64,000 bases of DNA from Pseudoduganella albidiflava (GCF_004322755.1 NZ_CP036401.1:4526001-4590000), one strand, 5' to 3'; counted from the stretch's first letter, positions 44,410 through 54,556 are shown. Made by a program: numbers and translations. Notes: generated from the sequence alone by a model not told the origin.

Positions 44410-44919
44410 TTGGACCCCGAACCGCAGGCTGGCGCCTTGTCGGCTGTCTTCGTTGCGCATCGCGCTCAACTGCTCCGGGAGGCCACCAGGTTCCTGGGAG
44501 CGCCGGAGCTGGCCGACGATATCGTCCACGAAGCATTCATCAGGACGCTCGGCAAGGCAGGCGGCGGGGCGCGGCAGCCGCTGGCATATGCGCGCCAGGT
44601 CGTGCGCAACCTGGCGATCGACCACTGCCGGCTCACGGCCAGGGAAGCGCGGCTCTTCGCGGCCGATGGCGACACGCCGGCCGAGCACGCAGGGGCCGGC
44701 ACGCCCGAATGCATCGCCGCGGCGCGGCAGCACTTGAGCCGCGTGACGGGTGCGCTCGACATGCTGCCTGAACGGACCCGGCACGCCTTCGAGCTGCATC
44801 GCCTGGATGGACTCAGCCAGCGCGATGTCGGCTTGCGGCTGGGGATATCGGCCACGACCGTCAACTTCCTGGTGCGCGATGCGCACGCATCCTGCAGGAC
44901 GGCGCTCGGCCTCGCGTGA
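44410..44919 (+). CDS. ECF sigma factor, FecI-like
   Basis: A 169-residue sigma-70 family protein with regions 2 and 4 only. Region 2 is around FLGAPELADDIVHEAFIRTL; region 4 is around LPERTRHAFELHRLDGLSQRDVGLRLGISATTVNFLV. I start at the TTG at 44410 because a strong GAGGAG site (44398-44403) lies six bases before it and the protein then has normal FecI length; no ATG is well placed. It converges with a siderophore receptor gene 24 bases away. No FecR anti-sigma gene adjoins. Confidence 0.82.
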   Translation: MDPEPQAGALSAVFVAHRAQLLREATRFLGAPELADDIVHEAFIRTLGKAGGGARQPLAYARQVVRNLAIDHCRLTAREARLFAADGDTPAEHAGAGTPECIAAARQHLSRVTGALDMLPERTRHAFELHRLDGLSQRDVGLRLGISATTVNFLVRDAHASCRTALGLA

Positions 44920-44943
44920 GGCAGCACCGCGGCAGCGCTCACC

Positions 44944-47154
44944 TTACCAGCGATACTTCAATGCGCCGCGAACCGAACGCCCCAGGCCGATGTAGCAGCT
45001 GTGCGTCGCGAAGCAGGACGCAACGTAGTCCTTGTCGGCGAGGTTGCTCACATTGAGTTCGAGCGCCCAGTTGCCGTGGCCGGCCAATGCGCGCAGGTCG
45101 TAGCGAAGCGCGAAGTCGAACAGCGCGAGGCCCGGCACCGTGAACATGTTGGCCGCATCGCCCTGCGTCTTGCCCGTGTATCGCGCGCCCAGGCCGGTGC
45201 CCAGTCCGGCGAGCACGCCGCTGCGCACCGAATGGAATGCCCACACCGATGCGGCATGCGCGGGGATCTGCGCACGCCGCTTGCCAAGGTCGCTGCCGTT
45301 ACTGCGCGTGACCTTGTCATCCAGCCAGGTATAGGCCGCGGTCAGGTCCAGGTTGCGGCCGAGTTGCGTCTTCGCTTCCAGTTCGATGCCGCGCGTGCGC
45401 ACCTCGCCGGTCTGGATGCTGAAGCCCGTGTGTTCGGGGTCGCCGGTGGTCATGTTCCGCTGCGTCAGGTCGAACGCCGCCACCGTCGCCAGCAAGCCCG
45501 CGCCACGCGGCTGGTACTTCACGCCGACTTCGTATTGCCGGCCTTCCATCGGCTCGAACAGCGTGCCATCGAAAGCGCGCCCGCTGACCGGTTCGAACGA
45601 TTCCGCATAGCTGGCATATGGCGCGAAGCCGCTGGCCAGGTTGTAGATGATGCCGACCCGGCCAGTGAAGGCATCATCGTCCTGCTCCGTCCATGCACCC
45701 GCCAGGCGGTTCAGCAAGCGGCTGCGGGCATCGTCACGACGGCCGCCGACCAGCACGGACAGCGCCCCGAAGCGGATCTGGTCCTGCAGGTAGAGACCCA
45801 GCTGGCGCCCCGTGACCTCCTCGCTCTGGTAGACCGGCTGGACGGGAATGGCCTGGTGGTGGACCGGGGCAAACAGGTCGATCGCCGGCACGCCATTGGT
45901 GCCGAAGTGGCGCACGGCGTCGTTCGTGCGCCGCTGGTAATCCACGCCGGCAAGCAGGGTGTGGCGCGCCGCGCCCGTGTCGAAGCGCCACTCCACCTGG
46001 TTGTCGAGGGTCGCCGTGCGGGCATCCTCGAAGGCCGCGAAGGCGCTGCGGTTCAGGGTGCGCGCATCGGTAGCCAGCGCTCGCCGGTACACCCATTGTG
46101 AATCGAGCTCGTTGCGGCTGTAGCGGAGGTTCTGGCGGAAGGCCAGCGTGTCGCTCCAGGCATGGCTGAACAGGTAGCCGATCGCCATCGTCGTGCGATC
46201 CCAGTACTCGTAACCCGGCTCGCCGACGCGGATATCGCTGCGCACCCGGCCATGCGGGTTGCCGAACAGCCCGGCGGCGGGAACGATGTTCAGCAGCGTG
46301 GCGTCGATCTCGTCGCGCTGCCAGTGCGCCAGTGCGGTCAGCGATGTCCGGCCGTTCGACCAGGACAGCGCGGGGGCCAGCATCCGGCGCTCGCGCCCGC
46401 TGGGATCCTGCTGCAGGTCTTCCCGCAGCGCCAGCCCGGTCACGCGGAAGTGAAGCTGCGCACCCAGGCTGCCACCGGCATCGACGGCTCCCTCGGCGCG
46501 CGAACGGCTGCCGGCGCCGAGGCGCACTTCGTTGACCATGCCCGGACCGGGGCGCTTGCTGACCATGTTGACGATACCGCCAGGCTGCGTCTGGCCAAAC
46601 AGGACGGATGCCGGACCCTTCACCACCTCCACCCGCTCCAGCAGATAAGGATCGAGGTTGCCGCCGTCGTAGCCGGTGCCCTGGAGCTTCATGCCGTCCA
46701 GGTACTCGTTGAAGGAATAGCCGGCGGTGCCGCCGCCGCCGAAGCCGCGTACGCGAACGCTGTTGCCGCCGAAGAGCGCGGTTTCCCCGGTGGCCCCGAC
46801 CGAGGAGCCAGCCGTGTAGGCAACCGCCTCGCCAATGTCGCGGACGCCCCGCACGCTCATTTCCTCGCGCGTGATCACCGATACCGCCTGCGGCGTTTCA
46901 TGGATGGGCGTATCCGTCTTGGTTGCCGTGCCGCTTCGCGTGGCGACATAGCCCTGCACTGGCTCATCGCCAGGACTGGCGCCGGTGACGTAGACGGTGG
47001 GCAGGACCGTTTCGTGAGTGCCGGCGGCGGGTGGCTCTTGCGCGTTCGCGCCATTTGCCGAGAGCGATACGCAAACAAGCATGGCATGACCAGCGAGGCG
47101 GCTCGCGCAATGTCGTGGCCGGGATGGGAAGCGGATGTGATCTGGTTTTTTCAT
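44944..47154 (-). CDS. TonB-dependent siderophore receptor (FecA/FhuA/FoxA type)
   Basis: A 736-residue receptor. The signal peptide ends near GANA-QEP. VLPTVYVTGA is near the plug start; plug motifs TPIHETPQAVSVITREEM and VRVRGFGG, YLLERVEVVKGPASVLFGQTQPGGIVNMVSKRP are the siderophore-receptor signature. The barrel ends GALKYRW, an aromatic C-terminus. I see no extra N-terminal signalling (STN) domain: the plug begins about 50 residues after the start. The frame stays open far upstream through the repeat array; the ATG giving MKKPDHIRF is chosen for its signal peptide. Confidence 0.92.
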   Translation of the reverse strand: MKKPDHIRFPSRPRHCASRLAGHAMLVCVSLSANGANAQEPPAAGTHETVLPTVYVTGASPGDEPVQGYVATRSGTATKTDTPIHETPQAVSVITREEMSVRGVRDIGEAVAYTAGSSVGATGETALFGGNSVRVRGFGGGGTAGYSFNEYLDGMKLQGTGYDGGNLDPYLLERVEVVKGPASVLFGQTQPGGIVNMVSKRPGPGMVNEVRLGAGSRSRAEGAVDAGGSLGAQLHFRVTGLALREDLQQDPSGRERRMLAPALSWSNGRTSLTALAHWQRDEIDATLLNIVPAAGLFGNPHGRVRSDIRVGEPGYEYWDRTTMAIGYLFSHAWSDTLAFRQNLRYSRNELDSQWVYRRALATDARTLNRSAFAAFEDARTATLDNQVEWRFDTGAARHTLLAGVDYQRRTNDAVRHFGTNGVPAIDLFAPVHHQAIPVQPVYQSEEVTGRQLGLYLQDQIRFGALSVLVGGRRDDARSRLLNRLAGAWTEQDDDAFTGRVGIIYNLASGFAPYASYAESFEPVSGRAFDGTLFEPMEGRQYEVGVKYQPRGAGLLATVAAFDLTQRNMTTGDPEHTGFSIQTGEVRTRGIELEAKTQLGRNLDLTAAYTWLDDKVTRSNGSDLGKRRAQIPAHAASVWAFHSVRSGVLAGLGTGLGARYTGKTQGDAANMFTVPGLALFDFALRYDLRALAGHGNWALELNVSNLADKDYVASCFATHSCYIGLGRSVRGALKYRW

Positions 47155-47420
47155 GGTGGACAACTGCGGTCTGGACGGTAAGGCCGGCGCACAACGGGCG
47201 GCCGGCGTGCTCGCATGGGGAGCGGGAGCGCTACTGGCGGATGGCGGGCGCTTCGGATGGCTCCGGCTCTGGTCGGCCGGTGTGGCGCCCTCGCCTCCAG
47301 CCTTGTCATCGGGCGGTGGCGGAACGGCGCTTTGCCTGCCGCGCGGGTAGGCGAAGGCAGGCAGCTGATCATTAGACGAATGGGGAGGCGGTTTGTTTGG
47401 TGGGGGCTGCATGGAGGGGC
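47155..47420. other. Leader region of the siderophore receptor
   Basis: About 265 bases between the receptor start and the second repeat array. It should hold the receptor promoter. I see no clear Fur box or ECF promoter, and no gene; ORFs here are extensions of the receptor frame or shadows. Confidence 0.5.
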
Positions 47421-47421
47421 G

Positions 47422-48030
47422 ATTCGGAGAGCCTGGCACTGGTAAGCGCGGGTCTTCGAATCCCACCCTCTCCGTCCGAATAAAAAAAACGGCCTTCCGC
47501 AGGGAAGGCTGTTTTCGTTTATTCATGGCGGAGAGATGCAGAAGTGGGGAACGAGCGCTAGCGCGGAGCGCCGGCGAAGCCGCTGCGAAGCAGCGGCAAA
47601 TGGGCGATTCGGAGAGCCTAGCGCTGGTAAGCGCGGGTCTTCGAATCCCACCCTCTCCGTCCGAATAAAAAAAAACGGCCACCCGCAGCGGTGGCCGTTT
47701 TGATGGAGCAGGCGGCGCGGAGCGCCAAAGAATGGGCGATTCGGAGAGCCCCGCGCTGGTAAGCGCGGGTCTTCGAATCCCACCCTCTCCGTCCGAATAA
47801 AAAAAACGGCCACCCGCAGGGGTGGCCGTTTTACTTTATTCATGGCGGAGAGGGTGCAGAAGTCAGGGAACGAGCGCCAGCGCAAAGCGCCGGCGAAGCC
47901 GCTGCGAAGCAGCGGCAAATGGGCGATTCGGAGAGCCCCGCGCTGGTAAGCGCGGGTCTTCGAATCCCACCCTCTCCGTCCGAATAAAAAAAAACGGCCA
48001 CCCGCAGGGGTGGCCGTTTTTCTTTATTCA
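47422..48030. repeat. Array 2 of tRNA-Ser-like fragments and hairpin terminators
   Basis: Four units of the same family as array 1 lie at 47422-47481, 47607-47666, 47739-47798 and 47926-47985, each ATTCGGAGAG, a GC hairpin (mostly GCGCTGGTAAGCGCGGG), TTCGAATCCCACCCTCTCCG, TCCGAAT. They alternate with hairpins at about 47486-47516, 47670-47702, 47801-47833 and 47990-48021. Truncated 3' ends of tRNA-Ser (ATTCATGGCGGAGAG) lie at 47520 and 47839. The array precedes tRNA-Ser copy 2 in the same relation as array 1 precedes copy 1. Confidence 0.85.
47990..48021 (-). terminator. Bidirectional hairpin terminator after tRNA-Ser copy 2
   Basis: Perfect 14-bp stem with loop GCAG: AAAAACGGCCACCC / GGGTGGCCGTTTTT. 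It is the same hairpin as after tRNA copy 1 but with CACCC/GGGTG in place of CTTCC/GGAAG, so both arms have changed together. It lies 10 bases past the tRNA 3' end. Confidence 0.88.
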
Positions 48031-48120
48031 TGGCGGAGAGGGTGGGATTCGAACCCACGGATGGGTTGCCCCATCGCTTGATTTCGAGTCAAGTACATTC
48101 GACCACTCTGCCACCTCTCC
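48031..48120 (-). tRNA. tRNA-Ser (anticodon CGA), copy 2
   Basis: Identical over all 90 bases to the copy at 44008-44097, including encoded CCA, CGA anticodon and the long variable arm. It lies 85 bases downstream of the serS stop on the same strand, so synthetase and cognate tRNA genes are neighbours. This copy is probably the ancestral one, since serS is core; that is inference. Confidence 0.97.
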
Positions 48121-48205
48121 TTTCCCGCATCGCTGCGAGAAGGCAAGATTATAGCCACCCCAAAAAGAAAATGGAAGGGCTATTTTCACAAGCCGAGGTC
48201 AGGCT

Positions 48206-49564
<1,359 letters not shown>

Positions 49565-49602
49565 TTACGCCCTCGCGGCGCGGCCCTGCCGGGCCGGCCG
49601 CG

Positions 49603-49803
49603 TTACATCAGCTCGGCTTTTTCGGCGGCGGTCAGGCGCTTGGCGGCAACTGTCACGACCGGCATCTGCACGTCCGGATGGATGAACAGCGGACGGTCGG
49701 CGGCCACGACGAGCGGCTGGGTTTCGCTGGTGGCGATGGCGAAGCTGACGCCGACGGCGGCGACCGTGAAGAAGATGGCTTCCATGTGTTTCAGTGCGTT
49801 CAT
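49603..49803 (-). CDS. Small hypothetical protein (66 aa)
   Basis: MNALKHMEAIFFTVAAVGVSFAIATS begins a short protein with one hydrophobic segment (about residues 7-25) and a short polar tail ending TAAEKAELM. It could be a signal peptide or a membrane anchor. A GGAG lies 7 bases before the ATG. I do not recognise a family. Moderate confidence that it is real, from codon usage, ribosome site and the clear hydrophobic segment. Confidence 0.6.
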   Translation of the reverse strand: MNALKHMEAIFFTVAAVGVSFAIATSETQPLVVAADRPLFIHPDVQMPVVTVAAKRLTAAEKAELM

Positions 49804-50104
49804 GATGGGCTCCGATGGTGGTTGGTTTTTGGCGGGTTCCGGTTCGTGCCGCAGGACGTTCCGGTATGTTTGCACTGTACCTAAAGGCGTTCTGCGTCTC
49901 CATCGACGTGCGACGAAGCGTGAAAAACGCGGCATGAGATGCATGAAAACCGTGCCGGACCTGGCTTGACCAGGATCACAGCTTAGGCCGCCACGTGCCC
50001 CGCCGATTGCGCGAACGCAAGGAGGCAACTGAGAAAAATCAGGAAGGGGTTACTGCTGGGGAATTAATCAGGTGGCAAACGATTTCACCACCCGATGAGG
50101 GGCG
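49804..50104. other. Intergenic region without a recognised gene
   Basis: 301 bases between the 66-aa gene and the YciI gene. It probably holds the promoter of the 66-aa gene. I see no RNA gene, repeat or convincing ORF. Confidence 0.4.
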
Positions 50105-50401
50105 TTACCGGACCGGCGTGCTGGCCAGTTCACCCACGACGGTGTGCCATTTACGCACGGTCCAGCGCTTGACGAGGCCATGCTTCACATACGGATCGGC
50201 GGCCGCGAACGCTTCGGCGATATCCGGTGCGTCGATGGTAAAGACGAGCTGGGCAACGTCGATCGGCTCGCCGGCCGCCCCGGCCAGCAACAGTTCGCCC
50301 CGCTCGACGGCATCCCACGCCAGCTTCAGGTGTTCATCGCGGAACTCGCCGCGGCGCTGCAGGTAGTCGCCGGCCAGTTCATAAGTGAGCAGGTAGTGCA
50401 T
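50105..50401 (-). CDS. YciI family protein
   Basis: A 98-residue protein: MHYLLTYELAGDYLQRRGEFRDEHL begins the ferredoxin-like YciI fold, and VFTIDAPDIAEAFAAADPYVKHGLVKRWTVRKWHTV contains the conserved DPY region. YciI-like proteins are small possible enzymes with a His/Asp pocket; the reaction is unknown. It is divergent from the PEP-CTERM gene. Confidence 0.88.
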   Translation of the reverse strand: MHYLLTYELAGDYLQRRGEFRDEHLKLAWDAVERGELLLAGAAGEPIDVAQLVFTIDAPDIAEAFAAADPYVKHGLVKRWTVRKWHTVVGELASTPVR

Positions 50402-50650
50402 GAGTAGGTTCCTTGTGGTCGAAAACCCGGCGTTTACGGCACGGGTCGGTTGTGCAGCGGACGTGCGGGGCATCGGCATGGCGATCGGCCAGCGACCGTC
50501 GATTCGCGGCTTCGCTCTCCGGTTTGCCCGTCCAGGCGGAATGGTACAGGTAACGGTTACCTCGGCACAGAAAAGCCAAAGCCGTGGGCGACTTTCCCTT
50601 GGCGATGGACTAAGCTGGTTTGACCGGGTCGCCGGCCTGGCAAACGGGAG

Positions 50651-51709
50651 ATGGAAATGCGAAACTTGGCCACTGCACTTGCACTGTTGACGTTGTCCGC
50701 TTCCGCCCTGGCGGCCGGCACGCCGAAATATAAAGTCGTCATCCTCAGCATTACAGACTGGTACACCGCCGCCATCGGCAACAATGGCACGGTCCTGCTG
50801 TCGCAATCGAACTGGAACGACAGCCGCCCCATCGTAACGGACGGCGTGCAGCAAACGATGCTGGGCACGCTGGGTGGCCACGCCACTTACGGGCATGACA
50901 TCAACAGCAGCAATACGGTCGTTGGACGCTCCCAAGATGCGAGCAATCAGCTGCGGGCGTTCATATGGAAAGACAACGTCATGCGGGCAATCGGCGGTGC
51001 CCGCAGCATAGCTACCGGTATCAATGATGCCGGTACCGTGATCGGGCACCTCGGCACAGGAGAACGGTCCCAGCGCGGCTTCGTCTATACGGAAGCCGGT
51101 GGCATGGTCGTTATCGGCACGCTGGGCGGTGAAGGCAGCGCGGTAACGGCGATCCACGAGGACGGGCGCGTCCTGGGAAAGGCACAGGATATCGCCGGCA
51201 CGTGGAAGAACTTCGTTTATGAAAACGGCGCGATGACCGTCATCGACACCGATCTGGCCCTGACCGGATTCGCGCCAGATGGCGGATACTACGGCGTGCG
51301 TCTTTCGGGTACCGTGGCACATACCGAGGCAATCGTGTTCCGCGACGGCGTGGTCGAAACGTCCTATCGCCTGAGCGCAATCACGGACATGAACGCCACC
51401 GGACTGGCGACCGGGCTCGATCATCGCACCAATCAGGTCGGCATGCTGGGATTCCCCGACGGTAGTGCCTACAGCATCGAGCAGCTGGTCGACGACCCGC
51501 GCTGGTGGGTGGGGTGGAGTGCGCTTTCGGGAATCAACGACGCCGGCCAGATCATCGGCACCGGCTGCGTCGTGACGACCGGCTGCTATGCAATCCGCCT
51601 CGATCCGCTGGCCGCCGTTCCAGAACCGGCGACCTGGACCATGCTTGCCGCCGGCCTTGCATTCATAGGCTGGAAGTCCGGCCGGCGGCCAGGCAGGCAG
51701 CCAGCCTGA
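50651..51709 (+). CDS. PEP-CTERM sorting domain protein with HAF-type repeats
   Basis: A 352-residue exported protein. The signal peptide ends near SALAAGTPK. The body has repeated segments of the type LGTLGGHATYGHDINSSNTVVGRS, IGGARSIATGINDAGTVIGHLG and SGINDAGQIIGTG, as in HAF-repeat extracellular proteins. The C-terminus has AVPEPATWTMLAAGLAFIGWKSGRR, a PEP motif, membrane helix and basic end recognised by the exosortase system. No exosortase gene is in the window. GGAG-like AACGGGAGATGG precedes the start; a second Met is two codons in. Confidence 0.9.
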   Translation: MEMRNLATALALLTLSASALAAGTPKYKVVILSITDWYTAAIGNNGTVLLSQSNWNDSRPIVTDGVQQTMLGTLGGHATYGHDINSSNTVVGRSQDASNQLRAFIWKDNVMRAIGGARSIATGINDAGTVIGHLGTGERSQRGFVYTEAGGMVVIGTLGGEGSAVTAIHEDGRVLGKAQDIAGTWKNFVYENGAMTVIDTDLALTGFAPDGGYYGVRLSGTVAHTEAIVFRDGVVETSYRLSAITDMNATGLATGLDHRTNQVGMLGFPDGSAYSIEQLVDDPRWWVGWSALSGINDAGQIIGTGCVVTTGCYAIRLDPLAAVPEPATWTMLAAGLAFIGWKSGRRPGRQPA

Positions 51710-51739
51710 CCGCGTCAACCAGGCACTCCCGCCCGCGCT

Positions 51740-52552
51740 TCAGGACGCGGCTGCCGCGAGACCGGCAAGCGCATTCCCGCGCAGCCAGCCGATCACGATG
51801 TCGTTGAACTGCGCAGGCTGGCGCAGCATCGGCCAGTGATCGGTGTCCATCGCCACGACCTGGCAACCCGCCTTGGACTTCAGCTCGGCCGCCCACGCTG
51901 TCGAGTGGAACATGAACGGCTTGCGCGTGCCGTAGATGAACAGCATCGGGCACGCCGGCCGGAACGGCTTCATGCTCTTGTACTTGCCGGTCCAGGTCGA
52001 GTAGTACGGATAGTTCTTTTCCGGCGTGAGCGCCTCGGGCGCTACCGGCACGCCGGCCTTCTTCGCGAACGAGCGCGTCATCGATTCGCCGATGCCGCCG
52101 CCGATCTTCCAGGCCGCCGCCAGCCACAGCTGGTATGACACGATGCCGAGCTTGCCCTTCAGGCCGATCTCGTCCAGGTGCGCCTTCGAACCACCGTCGC
52201 CGATGTCCACGCCGATCACGCGCGCGACAAGGTCCGGGTGGCGCTGGGCGAACTGGTAGCCGAACACGCAACCCCAGTCGTGCACGAGCAGCGTCACCGG
52301 GCGATCCGGGCTGGTTTCGCGCACCACCCGCTCGCACAGGCCGAGCAGCTCATCGAGCGAATATTCCTTGCGCGCCGCGCCGGTTTCGAAACCAGGCCAG
52401 GTGAAGCGCACGCAACGGAAATATGGGCTCAGTGCCGCTACTTGCGGCTCCCACATGGCGGCCGTGTCGGGCCAGCCGTGGAGCATCAGGATGGTGTCGG
52501 GGCCGGTGCCGTCGACGAAGACCCGGGTATTGCCGATGAGTGTCGCTGCCAC
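51740..52552 (-). CDS. Alpha/beta hydrolase
   Basis: A 270-residue hydrolase. The oxyanion region is LMLHGWPDTAAMW, and the nucleophile elbow is VHDWGCVFG with Asp, as in epoxide hydrolases and dehalogenases. A late DTDHWPMLRQPAQF supplies the His. The GTG at 52552 has TGGAGGG before it; the longer frame upstream is a shadow of rarA. It starts 16 bases after the rarA stop and may be co-transcribed with it. Substrate unknown. Confidence 0.87.
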   Translation of the reverse strand: MAATLIGNTRVFVDGTGPDTILMLHGWPDTAAMWEPQVAALSPYFRCVRFTWPGFETGAARKEYSLDELLGLCERVVRETSPDRPVTLLVHDWGCVFGYQFAQRHPDLVARVIGVDIGDGGSKAHLDEIGLKGKLGIVSYQLWLAAAWKIGGGIGESMTRSFAKKAGVPVAPEALTPEKNYPYYSTWTGKYKSMKPFRPACPMLFIYGTRKPFMFHSTAWAAELKSKAGCQVVAMDTDHWPMLRQPAQFNDIVIGWLRGNALAGLAAAAS

Positions 52553-52568
52553 ATGCCCTCCACAGTTG

Positions 52569-53876
52569 TTATTCTTCGCCCGCCTGCCGGTCCAGCTCGC
52601 GCAGCCACGCGAGCTTTTCCGCGATCTTCGACTCCACGCCGCGCGGTACGGGCTTGTACCAGCGCGGCTCGGGAATCCCGTCCGGCAGGTACGTCTCGCC
52701 GGCCGCATAGGCATTCGGCTCGTCGTGGGCATAGCGGTACTCGTGCCCGTAGCCCAGTTCCTTCATCAGCTTGGTCGGCGCGTTGCGCAGGTGGACAGGC
52801 ACCTCGCGCGACTTGTCCTTCTTCACGAAGGCCATGGCGGCATTGAAGGCGTTGTAGCCGGCATTGCTCTTGGCGGCGATGGCCAGGTAGACCACGGCCT
52901 GCCCCAGCGCCAGCTCGCCCTCGGGTGAGCCCAGCCGTTCGTAGGTCTCGGCGGCATCGTTGACGATCGTCAGCGCGCGGGGATCGGCCAGGCCGATGTC
53001 TTCCCAGGCCATGCGGATGATGCGGCGCGCCAGGTAGCGCGGATCGGCGCCGCCGTCGATCATGCGGCAGAACCAGTACAGCGCCGCGTCGGGATGCGAG
53101 CCGCGCACGGACTTGTGCAGCGCCGAGATCTGGTCGTAGAAATTGTCGCCGCCCTTGTCGAAACGGCGTGCGTTCAGGGTCATCGCGTTTTCGACAAACT
53201 TCGCGTCGATATGCGTGATGCGCGCCGAGCGGGCCGCCGTGTCGGCCTGTTCGAGCAGGTTCAGGAAGCGGCGCGCATCGCCATCGGCAAAGCCGACCAG
53301 CGTGTCGATGGCCACGTCGTCGAAGGTCAGGCCCGGCAGCGCGGTCGAGCGAGCCTTCTCCAGCAGCTGGCGCATCTCGGCATCGGTCAGCGATTTCAGC
53401 ACGTAGACCTGGGCGCGCGACAGCAAGGCCGAGTTGACCTCGAAGCTGGGGTTTTCCGTGGTCGCGCCGATGAACGTCACCAGGCCCGATTCGACGAACG
53501 GCAGCAGCGCATCCTGCTGCGCCTTGTTGAAGCGGTGGATCTCGTCGACGAACAGGATCGTGTGGCGGCCGAACTGGTCCAGGTTCTGCTGCGCCTGTTC
53601 CATCGCGGCGCGGATGTCCTTGACGCCCGCGAACACCGCGGAGAGCGCGATGAAGGCCGAGTCGAAGGCATTGGCGGTGAGCCGCGCCAGCGTGGTCTTG
53701 CCCACGCCCGGCGGCCCCCACAGGATCATCGAATGCGGCTTGCCGGCCTGGAACGCCAGGCGCAGCGGCTTGCCTTCGCCCAGCAGGTGGCCCTGGCCGA
53801 TCACTTCGTCCAGCGTTTTCGGGCGCAGCGCCTCGGCCAGCGGCTGCCGGGGTTCGGTGGAAAAGAGATCGGCCAT
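52569..53876 (-). CDS. rarA: Replication-associated recombination protein A (RarA/MgsA)
   Basis: A 435-residue AAA+ ATPase of the clamp-loader family acting at stalled replication forks. Walker A is GPPGVGKTTLARL (54-66) and Walker B LFVDEIHRFNKAQQD. FIGATTENPSFEVNSALLSRAQVYVL holds sensor 1 and the arginine finger region. The C-terminal part has the RarA tetramerisation domain (PVHLRNAPTKLMKELGYG). It lies between lolA and serS as in related betaproteobacteria. Confidence 0.96.
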   Translation of the reverse strand: MADLFSTEPRQPLAEALRPKTLDEVIGQGHLLGEGKPLRLAFQAGKPHSMILWGPPGVGKTTLARLTANAFDSAFIALSAVFAGVKDIRAAMEQAQQNLDQFGRHTILFVDEIHRFNKAQQDALLPFVESGLVTFIGATTENPSFEVNSALLSRAQVYVLKSLTDAEMRQLLEKARSTALPGLTFDDVAIDTLVGFADGDARRFLNLLEQADTAARSARITHIDAKFVENAMTLNARRFDKGGDNFYDQISALHKSVRGSHPDAALYWFCRMIDGGADPRYLARRIIRMAWEDIGLADPRALTIVNDAAETYERLGSPEGELALGQAVVYLAIAAKSNAGYNAFNAAMAFVKKDKSREVPVHLRNAPTKLMKELGYGHEYRYAHDEPNAYAAGETYLPDGIPEPRWYKPVPRGVESKIAEKLAWLRELDRQAGEE

Positions 53877-53911
53877 GTTTTATTGTTTGACGACGTGACT
53901 GTTCGACGACG

Positions 53912-54547
53912 TTACTGTTTGACGACGTCGGCGCCCTTCGGCACGTCGAACTTGAACGCCGTGCCACCCAGGGCCGGATTCTTCTCGAACTTGCGGAACG
54001 CCAGCGTCGAGACCTGGCCGAAGTTATCCGTCAGCTCCATCGCTTCCGGCTGGCCGTTCTTCAGGCCGATGGCGATCAGCTCGAAACTGGTGTCCTTGGC
54101 TTTCGGCACGGCCTTCAGCCACTCCAGGCCGTTGCGCGTGCCGCCTTCGCTCAGCGTGAAGTTCTTTTCCAGGTCGTTGGAGCCGAACAGGATGGCCGCC
54201 GGCGAAGAGCCCAGCGCATCGCCCAGCTTCTTCACGGTGACCTGGTTCAGGTCCCGGTCGTAGATGAACAGCTGCTCGCCGTCGGCCTGCAGCACCTGTT
54301 CATACGGCTTCTGGTAGGTCCAGATGAACTTTCCCGGACGGGCGAACACGAAGGTGCCGGTCGATGGCGCCGAGGTCTTCTTCGCGCCGTCGACGTTCTT
54401 CGTCATGGTCTGCGTGAATTCGCCCCGTGCCGATTTGGTCGAACCCACGAACGATTTGAACTGGTCCAGTGCAGCGGCTTGCGCGGCACCGGCGAACGAC
54501 ACCGCCAGGGCGGCGGCGATGAAACGATTGATATGCTGGTTTGCCAT
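53912..54547 (-). CDS. lolA: Outer-membrane lipoprotein carrier protein LolA
   Basis: A 211-residue periplasmic chaperone that carries lipoproteins from LolCDE to LolB. The signal peptide ends near AGAAQAAAL. Family motifs include [50 protein letters not shown]. It ends in a Val-Lys-Gln. It sits 9 bases after ftsK. Confidence 0.95.
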   Translation of the reverse strand: MANQHINRFIAAALAVSFAGAAQAAALDQFKSFVGSTKSARGEFTQTMTKNVDGAKKTSAPSTGTFVFARPGKFIWTYQKPYEQVLQADGEQLFIYDRDLNQVTVKKLGDALGSSPAAILFGSNDLEKNFTLSEGGTRNGLEWLKAVPKAKDTSFELIAIGLKNGQPEAMELTDNFGQVSTLAFRKFEKNPALGGTAFKFDVPKGADVVKQ

Positions 54548-54556
54548 TCTTGTCCT

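Noticed and set aside
47155..47682. Extended N-terminus of the siderophore receptor as a signalling (STN) domain
   Set aside because: The extra frame translates tRNA-like repeats and a Pro/Ser-rich stretch, not an STN domain, and a good signal peptide starts at 47154.
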